From NCBI RefSeq assembly GCF_046054195.1, contig NZ_JBEQCS010000004.1, positions 1 through 64,000 of the forward strand: 64,000 nt of DNA, read 5' to 3'. A program made the translations under genes and the position numbers. Shown piece by piece: positions 46,054-55,460 of the stretch. The DNA comes from Celerinatantimonas sp046054195 (GTDB lineage Bacteria > Pseudomonadota > Gammaproteobacteria > Enterobacterales > Celerinatantimonadaceae). The notes below the pieces were generated by a model. The model was given only the letters and a program-made list of their open reading frames with translations, had not been told where the DNA came from and did not search any database. Numbering within the stretch: the first letter of the stretch is position 1; every line of letters starts with the position of its first letter.

Positions 46054-47454
46054 TTAATCATTGTCCGGTGTGAATAAACCTCGTTTCATGTAAAATTTCA
46101 CCCAAACAGCACTCCCCAGTGAAATGACCAATAAAATTCCACCCGTGATACTGTAAACTAATGATGTCATTTCAGGAGAAGGTGAATTGTTCAAGGCAAC
46201 GTACCCCATTGCAATGATTCCTGCGATTTGTGGTACAGGATAAAACGGCGTTTTATAGGGACGTTCTTCTTTCGGTAAGCGCAGGCGCAAAACAATAACA
46301 TCAATATGCGCTACGATATAGGCCAATAGCCAGCTGGTTGTCGCCGCAATAACGAGAACTATTAGCGAACTCTCATCCACTAGCAAATACGGAATGGCTG
46401 TGCTGACAGCGATAAATAAGATACCCACCCAAGGCGCTTTACGTCGATTTTTAGCTTTAAATATTGGAAATACTTGTTTTTCCATCGCCATACCATGAAG
46501 CATCCGTGGCACAGAAGCCAAAATTGTGTTTAATGTACTGCAAGTCGCGGCCAGTGCCATGATGGTAGCAATCACTAATCCTATCTTACCAAAGACAGCA
46601 TCAATGTAATCCAGATAAGGAATGGGTGAGCTCAATAGAGTATCAACGTTGAGATAAAGACTCGCACCGTAGGCAAATGCCAGAAAAATAAGGAAGATCA
46701 TCAATAGCGACAGATGCATCGCACGAGGAATATTTTTCAGCGGTGCTTTAACCTCGTTGATCATCGGACAGATAAACTCTATACCAACCATCAACCACAT
46801 AGCCAGAGCAATCAAGTGGACAAAGCTACCATCAATCACTCCACTAAAACTCCAGTCAACCAATTTACCGGTGAGTACTGGATGAGCTTCAGGTGTGCCC
46901 GTAATGGCACAGACCCCGACTAAAATCAGTGCAACAACAAGAATGAATGCCAAAAGATTCTGCACGCGAGCAAATACATCCGTGCCAATCAAATTGGTTA
47001 CTGTTAAAACGGCCAAAATAATAAGCGGAACAACTTTCTCAGGGAAAAGCCCGGGCAGCATCTTGTTCACCATGGCATCAACAAGAAACATTTCAACTGG
47101 TAACGCTAATATGGCAACCACGACATAACCGGCAAACACAGAAACAATTGCTGGGAGATGCCCAATCGCTTTTTGAGTATATGTGGCCAATGTTCCCTCA
47201 TGAGGAAACATCAATGACAGTTCTGCAAAGCTCATCGCGTTAAACTGGGCCAAAATAAACGCTGCAACCATCGCCACAATAAAAGACATCCCCCCAAGAG
47301 CAATACCCTGAGTCGCGGATATCATCGCACCTTGAACAATCACCAATCCGATGCAGATCCCCATCATGGTTGGCAGACCCATTTTTAATTTGTCTGTTTT
47401 GCCTGCATTTTCTTCAGTAGCTTTAAATTTACGAGTTTGTGCTAATTCACTCAT
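46054..47454 (-). CDS. APC-family amino-acid permease
   Basis: A 466-residue inner-membrane transporter with about twelve membrane segments. GLPTMMGICIGLVIVQGAMISATQGIALGG is the first segment with the small-residue motif of APC transporters, and WLMVGIEFICPMINEVKAPLKNIPRA (around 225) is the conserved FxGxE-type segment of the family. ATG 47454 has AAGGA at proper distance; ATG 47460 is too close. It is between the cyclodeaminase-like and RidA genes on the same strand, so it probably imports the substrate of this pathway. Confidence 0.82.
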   Translation of the reverse strand: MSELAQTRKFKATEENAGKTDKLKMGLPTMMGICIGLVIVQGAMISATQGIALGGMSFIVAMVAAFILAQFNAMSFAELSLMFPHEGTLATYTQKAIGHLPAIVSVFAGYVVVAILALPVEMFLVDAMVNKMLPGLFPEKVVPLIILAVLTVTNLIGTDVFARVQNLLAFILVVALILVGVCAITGTPEAHPVLTGKLVDWSFSGVIDGSFVHLIALAMWLMVGIEFICPMINEVKAPLKNIPRAMHLSLLMIFLIFLAFAYGASLYLNVDTLLSSPIPYLDYIDAVFGKIGLVIATIMALAATCSTLNTILASVPRMLHGMAMEKQVFPIFKAKNRRKAPWVGILFIAVSTAIPYLLVDESSLIVLVIAATTSWLLAYIVAHIDVIVLRLRLPKEERPYKTPFYPVPQIAGIIAMGYVALNNSPSPEMTSLVYSITGGILLVISLGSAVWVKFYMKRGLFTPDND

Positions 47455-47661
47455 ATACATATTCCTTATGAGAAGGGAAACAAAAACGCATTACTCATTT
47501 TCACTAATGAACCAGCGCTTTTTACAATGGCTAGCTGATAAGGCTGCAGGCTTACATTCAGTTTTTCGCCATTCACCTACTCTGCATCGGCCTATAGAAC
47601 CGTTAATCCTTACCATTACGTTTGAATTCAATATCAAATCTATAGAATTAAAAAAATGGTA

Positions 47662-48801
47662 TTAACTGAGCACAGGCTCATCCCAAAGATTCAGTTTTAC
47701 GCCAATCCCCTGTTCCAACGCATAACGATACAATTTGGTTCCCCACGCCACATCTTCTACCGGCATACCGCCTACAGACATCACAATTATTTCGTCATCA
47801 TTTTTACGCCCTGGAGCCGCACCGGACACAATTTCACCGATGTCTTCAAGTTCATCTAAGGTCAACTTGCCTTCTGCTATCATGTCCATAAAACGAACGC
47901 CAACCAAAGGAATAGAATGGTGTGCTGGTTTGGGTACTTCTTCAAACCAGGCCTGATACAAACCGGTATTATCCAGCACTTTGCGCACATCAGGCTTTTC
48001 CATGCCATCATCAAGGCGGCAAGATGCGGGCATTGCTAAAAATGCTCCAGGCTTAACCCATTCACGTTTCACTTCTGGATATGTTGATGGATCGCCTGTT
48101 TCACCTGAATTACAAAAAGTAATGATATCGGAGTCCCGTACGACATCTTCAATCGTATCGACTAACTCTATTCGCGTAATTTGCGGATATGTTGCAGAAA
48201 TCCATGTGAGATAGTTGTCGATACTTTTTTTACCACGACCTTTAATTTTAATCGTATCGATTTCTGGACATTCTGAGATAAACGCTGCTACTGCAGTTTT
48301 GCCCATAACACCAGGGCCAAGCAACCCAATGACTTTTGAATCTTTTCTAGCGAGATAACGCGCTCCCACACCAGGTACCGCCCCAGTGCGATATGCAGAA
48401 AGTAAGTTTGCCGACATGTACGCAAGAGGAGCACCAGTATCAATATCGTTAAGAATGAACATTAAAATTGAACGTGGCAGCCCTTTTTCACGATTGGCTA
48501 TATTTGAGCCATACCACTTAACCCCGCAAGTTTGGAAATTACCACCAAGATAGGCAGGCATTGCCATCAATCGGCGATCTGCTGTGGGCTTGGGCATCGT
48601 TGAAAATTGGGAGTTCTGCGGAAAAGTAATCATTGCACCATGGGAATCATTATTAGCACCAGCCATACGATAATCACCGCAATACAGAAGCTTGAACATC
48701 TCTTCCATTGCGTCCACACATTTAGGCATATCTGTGACACCCGCCTTAATCATGTCTTGTTCACTAAGATAGATAAAATCTATTTTGGTATTGCCTGTCA
48801 T
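47662..48801 (-). CDS. Ornithine cyclodeaminase/mu-crystallin family enzyme
   Basis: A 379-residue NAD(P)-binding protein of the OCD/mu-crystallin family. The Rossmann motif VIGLLGPGVMGKTAVAAF is around residues 160-177; the substrate-side KWYGSN and SAYRTGAVPGVGARYLA are typical. Members cyclise ornithine to proline or reduce cyclic imino acids. Some relatives carry database names such as tyramine oxidase subunit B, so a role as an oxidase partner is also possible. ATG 48801 follows AAGGGG; the frame to 48840 is unneeded. The gene diverges from the AraC regulator, with operator copy 2 89 bp upstream. Confidence 0.75.
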   Translation of the reverse strand: MTGNTKIDFIYLSEQDMIKAGVTDMPKCVDAMEEMFKLLYCGDYRMAGANNDSHGAMITFPQNSQFSTMPKPTADRRLMAMPAYLGGNFQTCGVKWYGSNIANREKGLPRSILMFILNDIDTGAPLAYMSANLLSAYRTGAVPGVGARYLARKDSKVIGLLGPGVMGKTAVAAFISECPEIDTIKIKGRGKKSIDNYLTWISATYPQITRIELVDTIEDVVRDSDIITFCNSGETGDPSTYPEVKREWVKPGAFLAMPASCRLDDGMEKPDVRKVLDNTGLYQAWFEEVPKPAHHSIPLVGVRFMDMIAEGKLTLDELEDIGEIVSGAAPGRKNDDEIIVMSVGGMPVEDVAWGTKLYRYALEQGIGVKLNLWDEPVLS

Positions 48802-48889
48802 ATATACCCCTTCATTGCAGCAAGTTAACTTACGTTTCAATCGCTATTACGTAACAAGTTAAATGATGTTAGGGAGTGAATTTTTGTAC

Positions 48890-48909
48890 GTATTGTATTT
48901 TTGCGACAT
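48890..48909. promoter_or_regulatory. 20-bp operator copy 2
   Basis: Identical to 45751-45770. It lies between the cyclodeaminase-family gene and the AraC-type gene. The 20 bases match exactly and the sequence on both sides differs, which argues for a conserved protein-binding site rather than a long duplication. Confidence 0.65.
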
Positions 48910-48990
48910 CACGGCAAACCAATTTTGCTCATAATTTTGGCATTAGGATTGCTTAGCACTAATTTAGATCGATACGTAAGGCACGCAAAA

Positions 48991-49827
48991 ATGATAGACG
49001 CATCCATTGTTCAAAAAATTGCTGGAATTCATTCCAAACAGCCTTGGTTTGTCCTACATGCAGAGCATTTTTTTACTCATCTCAAAACAGAAAACCCTGT
49101 TGTTTCACACTATTACAGCTTTCAATCGGGCCATTCTGAAGAACCAACGATTGCAGTTCCTGACGGGTGTATTGACTTACTGTTCGACTGTGATGCTACA
49201 ACTGAGATTGCCCAAGTCTGTGGCACCACGCTTGAGGCTAGATCAACCAAATTTAACGAAAATCACCGATACTTTGGCATCCGTTTTGTACCGGGAAGTA
49301 TTCCGAGCTTTATTGACACAACTGCTTCTGAAATGATTGATAAACAGTGTAATCTTATTGATGTGGTTAAAAATGCGGATAGGCTGATTGACCGAGTTGT
49401 CAACGCCCAAAGTTTTACGGAGCAAGTTCTGATCGTCAAAGAATTTATCGGTCAAAAAGCGGCTCGAAAATCATCCTCCTTGACATCTCAAGTTGTTGCA
49501 AAAATATGCCAACACAAAGGCAATATTCAAATACAAGAGCTTGAGAAATTCACAGGTTATAGCGCGCGCACATTACAAAGAAGGTTTCGTGCAGACATAG
49601 GCCTTACGCCAAAAGGATTTAGTCGAGCCATTCGATGCCAATCTGCAATATACGATATTAATCATAGTCGGCACCATGTCGCATTTTCTAATCTTGCTTG
49701 CGATCTTGGTTTCACCGACCAATCTCATTTTCTTAAAGAGTTTAAAAAACTAGTCAGTACCACCCCTTTGGAGTATCAGACGAGAGTTAAACAAAAAACT
49801 TACCTTGAGAGGATTAGTTGTTTATAA
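48991..49827 (+). CDS. AraC-family transcription regulator
   Basis: A 278-residue regulator. The C-terminal AraC domain covers about 170-270 with two helix-turn-helix units: IQIQELEKFTGYSARTLQRRF and VAFSNLACDLGFTDQSHFLKEFKKLVSTTPLEY. The N-terminal ligand region has VPDGCIDLLFDCD, common in a DUF6597-like AraC group. ATG 48991 is preceded by TAAGG; the longer frame from 48901 would translate through the operator and adds hydrophobic residues. It probably activates the divergent cyclodeaminase-like gene and the RidA-oxidase unit. Confidence 0.82.
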   Translation: MIDASIVQKIAGIHSKQPWFVLHAEHFFTHLKTENPVVSHYYSFQSGHSEEPTIAVPDGCIDLLFDCDATTEIAQVCGTTLEARSTKFNENHRYFGIRFVPGSIPSFIDTTASEMIDKQCNLIDVVKNADRLIDRVVNAQSFTEQVLIVKEFIGQKAARKSSSLTSQVVAKICQHKGNIQIQELEKFTGYSARTLQRRFRADIGLTPKGFSRAIRCQSAIYDINHSRHHVAFSNLACDLGFTDQSHFLKEFKKLVSTTPLEYQTRVKQKTYLERISCL

Positions 49828-50271
49828 CCAAAATATAGTTATTAGATTGGTGCATCTGCACCTAATTAATGCACATATTTAACTATTACTAAGAAGATTT
49901 TTATTTGTACACAGCAACGCTAAGCGCGAGCTTATCAATATGCCTGTATTTATTTTTCGTTAGTCTTTTTTAATTTTCCGACAAAGAGCCGTAGCATTCT
50001 GGTGACTGATTATAGGTAAGCAAATGAAGTAGCATGAGTGCGGCGCTGTAACGTATAGCCCATTTATGAAAAACAAAAAAGCAGCTCATGAATTACCCGC
50101 TGGAGTATTCTAAAGGGCCATATCCCCATCAAAACCATGATGGGGATATCTATTAAAAATCAGCCTGAGTGTGTGTCCCGTTTTACCTAAGATAGGTATT
50201 GAGATACGGCTATCGAGCACTCATAAGATATCAGTCAGTCGTTCTTTACACCGTTCACAACAACTCGATGA
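49828..50271. other. Intergenic region with perfect hairpin
   Basis: No gene seen in 440 bases. At 50120-50149 there is an 11-bp perfect stem (ATATCCCCATC with GATGGGGATAT) and an 8-nt loop. It is about 290 bases after the AraC stop and lacks a T-run of note; it may terminate read-through. A 5-bp dyad (ACCTA...TAGGT) lies near 50185. Confidence 0.45.
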
Positions 50272-50910
50272 TTAGCTTTGCAGCATTGGCGGCATACAAA
50301 CGCCTGTTCCACCGATACCACAATAGCCGTTTGGATTTTTAGCTAAATATTGCTGGTGATATTCTTCAGCATAATAAAACTCTTCAGCTGGATGAATCTC
50401 AGTGGTAATGGCTTCTTTACCGGCCTGAGCCAAAGCTTGCTGGTAATTTTCTAAAGCTCTCTCGGCAATGCGATACTGATGAGGATTAGTCGTTAACAAC
50501 ATTGAACGATACTGAGTGCCAATATCCCCACCCTGTTTCATTCCCTGAGTTGGGTCATGGCTTTCAAAAAATACTTTCAGCAGACGTTCATAGCTTGTTT
50601 TAACAGGATCAAAGACGACTAAGACGGCCTCGGCATGTCCTGTTTTTCCTGTACAGACTTCTTCATAAGTCGGATTTGGCGTATATCCACCCGCATAACC
50701 CGCTGCAGTTGTGACAACTCCAGGCAGTTCCCAGAACAACCGTTCTACGCCCCAGAAACACCCCATTGCAAAATAGGTGACTTCCATCGATTTATCAAAT
50801 GGCCGCAAATAAGACGTATGGTGAACATAATGCTCACCCGACACGGGCATCTGCTCGTCTCTTCCTGGCAGGGCCTCTTCAGGTTTCACCATCACCGTTT
50901 TATCCACCAT
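50272..50910 (-). CDS. msrA: Peptide methionine sulfoxide reductase A
   Basis: A 212-residue enzyme that reduces methionine-S-sulfoxide in proteins and free methionine, using thioredoxin. The catalytic GCFWGVERLFW is at about residues 51-61; the recycling cysteine is in NGYCGIGGTGVC near the end. Length equals E. coli MsrA (212), and residues such as ALPGR and YTPNPTYEEVCTGKTGHAEAV match well. ATG 50910 with AGGAGG eight bases before was chosen over 50940. It is a single-gene unit. Confidence 0.95.
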   Translation of the reverse strand: MVDKTVMVKPEEALPGRDEQMPVSGEHYVHHTSYLRPFDKSMEVTYFAMGCFWGVERLFWELPGVVTTAAGYAGGYTPNPTYEEVCTGKTGHAEAVLVVFDPVKTSYERLLKVFFESHDPTQGMKQGGDIGTQYRSMLLTTNPHQYRIAERALENYQQALAQAGKEAITTEIHPAEEFYYAEEYHQQYLAKNPNGYCGIGGTGVCMPPMLQS

Positions 50911-51096
50911 TGTTCCTCCTACACGGCAAAATGCCGACATATTGCTTTAACGTTGCAATCATAGCGTAAACAAAAATTTAAGGACATACTGAAACAGCTC
51001 TTAATTGAGCGTATGTTCAAAAATAAAACCGCTGTTAACCATTCGTTTCAAAAAATAAGCAGATGTAAAATACCTAACGTATCCATCATCCATAAA

Positions 51097-51125
51097 AATG
51101 AAAAGGCACTGAGTGCCTTTTCATT
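51097..51125 (-). terminator. Terminator of glnS
   Basis: A 13-bp stem (AATGAAAAGGCAC with GTGCCTTTTCATT) with a TGA loop, followed leftward by TTTTATGG. It is 38 bp past the glnS stop. Confidence 0.9.
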
Positions 51126-51163
51126 AATTCACGTTTTCTAGCGTTCATCAAATACGAAATTTA

Positions 51164-52831
51164 CTAGCCATTTACTTTGGCCCAGGTATCTCGTAATCCA
51201 ACTGTACGGTTAAAGATCAGGTGCTCATCCGTTGAATCACTGTCTTTACAGAAATATCCCTGACGTTCAAATTGATACCCTTTACCTACTTGAGCATCCG
51301 CCATACTCGCTTCAACAAAACCAGTCATAGTTGTAAGCGAGTCAGGGTTGATTGCTGATAAAAAGTCATCCGCACTGCCTGGGTTTGGCACCTGAAATAA
51401 CCGATCATACAAACGAAACTCTGCAGGAATATTACAGCTGGCACTCACCCAGTGAATCACCCCTTTCACTTTGCGCCCTTCTGGATTATGGCCTAAAGTC
51501 TCTGGGTCATAACTACAGTAGATAGTTGTAATATTGCCTTCGCTATCTTTTTCTACACGCTCAGCTTTAACCACATAGGCATTACGCAGGCGAACCTCTT
51601 TACCTAACACCAACCGTTTGTATTTTTTATTGGCTTCTTCGCGGAAGTCTTCACGTTCGATATAAAGCTCACGAGTAAATTTCACTTGGCGCTCACCCAT
51701 CGCTTCATTTTGCGGGTGAACAGGAGCACTCATCAGTTCTTCGCCATCTTCGGGATAGTTTTCGATAACTAAACGAACTGGGTCTAAAACAGCCATAGCT
51801 CGAGGGGCATGTTCGTTAAGATCTTCACGAACACAAGCTTCTAGCATTGCCATTTCGACCATGTTTTCTTGTTTGGTCACACCAATGCGCATACAGAAAT
51901 CACGAATCGAAGCTGGGGTATAACCGCGTCGACGCATTCCCGCAACAGTTGGCATCCGTGGGTCATCCCAACCATTAACATGATGATCTGCCACTAGCAG
52001 GTTCAGTTTTCGTTTAGAGGTCACTGTATATTCTAAGTTCAAACGTGAAAATTCATACTGATGAGGACGAGGGTCCCAATCAACAGAAACGTTATCTAGA
52101 ACCCAGTCGTATAAACGGCGGTTATCTTGAAACTCTAGTGTACACAGAGAATGAGTGATCCCTTCCAATGCATCCGATAAGCAATGCGTAAAATCATACA
52201 TTGGATAGATGCACCATTTGTCACCACTTTGGTGATGGTGAGCAAAACGAATTCGATACAAAACAGGATCACGCATCACCATAAATGGCGAACTCATATC
52301 GATTTTAGCACGAAGGCAAGCACTACCTTCTTCGTATTTGCCCTGACGCATGTTTTCAAATGCGTTGAGGTTCTCTTCAACCGATGTCTCCCGATAAGGA
52401 CTTGGCTTACCAGGTTCGGTTAATGTTCCACGATAAGAGCGGATCTCATCAGCAGAGAGAAAATCGACATAGGCTTTACCTTGATTAATCAAATCAAGTG
52501 CAAATTCATAAATTTTGTCGAAATAGTTCGATGAGTAGCAGATGTCACCACTCCATTGGAACCCTAACCATTGCACGTCTTGCTGAATAGATTTTACATA
52601 ATCGATATTTTCTTTTTCAGGATTCGTATCATCAAAACGCAAATTGCATTTTCCTTGATAATCCTGAGCAATACCAAAATTCAGACAGATCGATTTTGCA
52701 TGGCCAATATGTAAAAAACCGTTTGGTTCCGGTGGGAACCGAGTCTGGATGCTTGTATGCTTGCCCGTTTTTAAATCTTCATCAATAATCTGACGAATAA
52801 AATTACTCGGGCGTGATACTGCCTCACTCAT
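51164..52831 (-). CDS. glnS: Glutamine--tRNA ligase
   Basis: A 555-residue class I aminoacyl-tRNA synthetase charging tRNA-Gln with glutamine; E. coli GlnS has 554. The HIGH motif is in FPPEPNGFLHIGHAKS (about 32-47), and the KMSKS equivalent is TVTSKRKL (about 270). FDDTNPEKE and the C-terminal beta-barrel anticodon region are present. The gene stands as a single unit with its own terminator, next to nagE as in several Vibrio-type genomes. Confidence 0.96.
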   Translation of the reverse strand: MSEAVSRPSNFIRQIIDEDLKTGKHTSIQTRFPPEPNGFLHIGHAKSICLNFGIAQDYQGKCNLRFDDTNPEKENIDYVKSIQQDVQWLGFQWSGDICYSSNYFDKIYEFALDLINQGKAYVDFLSADEIRSYRGTLTEPGKPSPYRETSVEENLNAFENMRQGKYEEGSACLRAKIDMSSPFMVMRDPVLYRIRFAHHHQSGDKWCIYPMYDFTHCLSDALEGITHSLCTLEFQDNRRLYDWVLDNVSVDWDPRPHQYEFSRLNLEYTVTSKRKLNLLVADHHVNGWDDPRMPTVAGMRRRGYTPASIRDFCMRIGVTKQENMVEMAMLEACVREDLNEHAPRAMAVLDPVRLVIENYPEDGEELMSAPVHPQNEAMGERQVKFTRELYIEREDFREEANKKYKRLVLGKEVRLRNAYVVKAERVEKDSEGNITTIYCSYDPETLGHNPEGRKVKGVIHWVSASCNIPAEFRLYDRLFQVPNPGSADDFLSAINPDSLTTMTGFVEASMADAQVGKGYQFERQGYFCKDSDSTDEHLIFNRTVGLRDTWAKVNG

Positions 52832-52970
52832 CGCTGTTCACCTATGTATTCATTTGTCCTCGAATAGCAGAATATAATCGCTAATATAAGCCTGAACTAC
52901 AAGCCCTTAAGGCCCAGTTTTTCAATAACAACAGCGATGCGACACTGTTTGCTGGATAAACATACAAAAA

Positions 52971-52989
52971 AGGCCTGCTTAGCAGGCCT
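52971..52989 (-). terminator. Terminator of nagE
   Basis: Stem AGGCCTGC with GCAGGCCT and a 3-nt loop, followed on the minus strand by TTTTTTG. It lies 24 bp past the nagE stop. Confidence 0.92.
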
Positions 52990-53013
52990 GAATTTACAAT
53001 TAACAAACAAATC

Positions 53014-54405
53014 TTAAACAGATAATGACCTTAATTCTCCGGCAATGATCTCGGCCCGAGGGCCAATAATCACCTGTAGGTTCTTATCTCCTAACTTCAC
53101 CACACCTTTTGAGCCTAATTGCTTTAATGCATCTTCATCGATTTTACTGCGATCTACCATTTCTAAGCGCAGACGAGTAATACACGCATCAATTTGAGCA
53201 AGGTTCTCTTTACCCCCCAATGCCTGCAAATACTGTTTAGCCTCATCCGAACAGCTAAGTGTCGCAGCTGGTTTTTTAACTTGCTCCATGGCTTCACGCC
53301 CTGGTGTTTTAAGATCAAACGCTTTGATGACCACAACAAATAGGACATAGTAAATGACGGCATAAACTACTCCGACAACCAGTAACATTGCCGGTTTAGT
53401 CGCCAGCCCCCAGTTCAATACGTAGTCAATCAATCCGGCAGAAAAGCCAAAGCCGTCATGGATACCTAAAGAGGAACAAATAGCCATGGACAAACCGGTT
53501 AAAATGGCATGAATCACATAAAGTACCGGAGCCAAGAACATAAACATAAATTCAATAGGCTCGGTAATCCCCGTTAGAAATGACGTTAAAGCGACCCCAA
53601 AGAGTAATCCTGCAACCCGCTTGCGGTTTTCTGTTTTAGCCGTGGTATACATTGCAGCAGCAGCGGCTGGTAGACCAAACATCATGACCGGATAAAAACC
53701 CGTCATAAACAATCCAGCTTTAGGGTCACCGGCAAAGAATCGGTGCAAGTCACCTGTTGCAGTAACCATTTTGCCAGCGGCATCCAGGTGATCATAGGAG
53801 CCAAAGACAAACCAAGCCGACATATTCAAGATATGGTGCAGACCAAACGGCAGCAACAAGCGATTGAGTAAACCAAAGACAAATGCCCCGATATCGCCAG
53901 AGTGCACCATCCAGTTTCCTAAATCATTAATTTCATGCTGAACAGGTGGCCAGATCACGCTAAATATCAGCGCCAAAATAAGGCTCGCTAATCCCGAAAA
54001 AATCGGCACAAAGCGTTTTCCGCCAAAAAAACCGAGAAATTCCGGTAACTTAATATTATAGAATTGGTTATAACTTAAGCCCGCCACAACACCGGAAATA
54101 ATCCCGCCAAGCACATGAAGATCTAAATCCTTATTAATGGTCTTAAGCGCTGCGGTTAGCACTAAAAAGGCCACGACACCGGCAAGCCCTGCGGCACCTG
54201 CGTTATCTTTGGAAAGCCCGACCGCGACACCAATAGCAAATAACAATGCTAAATGGTTAAATATCGCATTGCCAGCATTTGCGATAAACGGCACATTTAA
54301 TACATCGGGCAATCCTACCCGAAGTAGTATCGCAGCAACTGGCATCACTGCGATAGGCAGCATCAACGCACGTCCTAGTTTTTGAAAAGCCCCTAGTATA
54401 TTCAC
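53014..54405 (-). CDS. nagE: PTS N-acetylglucosamine transporter IIBC
   Basis: A 463-residue phosphotransferase permease that imports and phosphorylates N-acetylglucosamine. The IIC domain (about 1-370) starts NILGAFQKLGRALMLPIAVMPVAAILLR; the IIB domain (about 385-463) has the phospho-Cys in DACITRLRL. The IIA domain of E. coli NagE is absent, so phosphate must come from a separate IIA-Glc type protein. I chose GTG 54405: AGGAG is six bases before it, and E. coli NagE begins MNILG at this point. It diverges from nagBAC and is probably repressed by NagC. Confidence 0.9.
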   Translation of the reverse strand: MNILGAFQKLGRALMLPIAVMPVAAILLRVGLPDVLNVPFIANAGNAIFNHLALLFAIGVAVGLSKDNAGAAGLAGVVAFLVLTAALKTINKDLDLHVLGGIISGVVAGLSYNQFYNIKLPEFLGFFGGKRFVPIFSGLASLILALIFSVIWPPVQHEINDLGNWMVHSGDIGAFVFGLLNRLLLPFGLHHILNMSAWFVFGSYDHLDAAGKMVTATGDLHRFFAGDPKAGLFMTGFYPVMMFGLPAAAAAMYTTAKTENRKRVAGLLFGVALTSFLTGITEPIEFMFMFLAPVLYVIHAILTGLSMAICSSLGIHDGFGFSAGLIDYVLNWGLATKPAMLLVVGVVYAVIYYVLFVVVIKAFDLKTPGREAMEQVKKPAATLSCSDEAKQYLQALGGKENLAQIDACITRLRLEMVDRSKIDEDALKQLGSKGVVKLGDKNLQVIIGPRAEIIAGELRSLSV

Positions 54406-54460
54406 CTTATTCTCCTGCATATCGGTTAGGGTTCTCGCATGGTCAACGCTCAATAAACAA

Positions 54461-54483
54461 CTTATTTTTAGTTATAAATTTAT
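54461..54483. promoter_or_regulatory. Possible NagC site near nagE
   Basis: CTTATTT followed after nine bases by AATTTAT, an imperfect version of the dyad at 54584. In E. coli NagC binds two sites between nagE and nagB and loops the DNA; the same could happen here. Confidence 0.4.
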
Positions 54484-54583
54484 AGCTATATTTTTTCTAT
54501 TTAAAACTGAATTTTTACTAAAAAACAACAAATATATAGACAAATAAGTTATCTATATACCATATAAGGGCTATTTAAATAAA

Positions 54584-54606
54584 CTTATTTCTTATTGAAA
54601 AATAAG
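54584..54606. promoter_or_regulatory. NagC operator-like dyad near nagB
   Basis: CTTATTT and AAATAAG are perfect 7-bp arms separated by nine bases, 44 bp before nagB. It matches the TTATTT...AAATAA pattern of NagC operators. The nagC gene is in the operon. Confidence 0.65.
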
Positions 54607-54650
54607 TGCTATGATATGTACAAATCCTCACCAACAATGGACTTAAGATT

Positions 54651-55460
54651 ATGAGATTAATTCCCCTTCGCACTGCAGACGAAATGGGCCAATGGGCGGC
54701 TCGCTATATCACAGATAAAATCAATCAGTTTCAGCCCACCGCTGAAAAACCATTTGTACTGGGATGCCCTACTGGCAGCAGCCCGTTATCAACCTACCGT
54801 GAATTAATCCGCTTATATAATGCAGGCGAAGTTAGCTTTAAACATGTTGTGACCTTCAATATGGATGAATATGTTGGCCTGCCAAGCAATCATCCGCAGA
54901 GCTACCGATATTTCATGTTTGAAAACTTCTTTAACCATGTAGACATCAATCCAGATAACATTCACCTACTCAATGGCAATGCCGCTGACTTAGACAAAGA
55001 GTGCCAAGAGTACGAAGAAAAAATTCGCCAGTTTGGTAAAATTCATCTGTTTATGGGTGGCGTAGGTAGTGACGGTCATATCGCGTTTAATGAACCAGGT
55101 TCATCACTGGCATCAAGAACGCGGGTTAAGACTTTGACTAAAGAAACCTTGCAAGCAAATGCTCGTTTTTTTGATGATATTAACGAAGTTCCTAAAATGG
55201 CATTGACTATAGGCGTTGGAACACTGCTAGATGCCCAAGAAGTACTCGTGCTCGTCGATGGGCATCATAAGGCTCAAGCCCTGCATGCGGCAGTCGAAGG
55301 CTATGTGACACATCAATGGACGGTGTCAGCGATGCAAATGCATCCAAAATGTATGATTGTTTGCGATGAACCCGCAACAGATGAGCTTAAAGTCAAAACG
55401 TTGCGCTACTTCAATGAGTTAGAATCAGCTAATATTGAAAATTTCCGAGCAAAATTATGA
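54651..55460 (+). CDS. nagB: Glucosamine-6-phosphate deaminase
   Basis: A 269-residue enzyme converting glucosamine-6-phosphate to fructose-6-phosphate and ammonia; E. coli NagB has 266. Conserved stretches are GCPTGSSPLSTYRELI (about 35-50), FNMDEYVGL with the catalytic Asp, and GGVGSDGHIAFNEPGSSLASRTR. Allosteric-site residues were not checked. It overlaps nagA by four bases (ATGA), so both are made together. First gene of the nagBAC operon. Confidence 0.96.
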   Translation: MRLIPLRTADEMGQWAARYITDKINQFQPTAEKPFVLGCPTGSSPLSTYRELIRLYNAGEVSFKHVVTFNMDEYVGLPSNHPQSYRYFMFENFFNHVDINPDNIHLLNGNAADLDKECQEYEEKIRQFGKIHLFMGGVGSDGHIAFNEPGSSLASRTRVKTLTKETLQANARFFDDINEVPKMALTIGVGTLLDAQEVLVLVDGHHKAQALHAAVEGYVTHQWTVSAMQMHPKCMIVCDEPATDELKVKTLRYFNELESANIENFRAKL

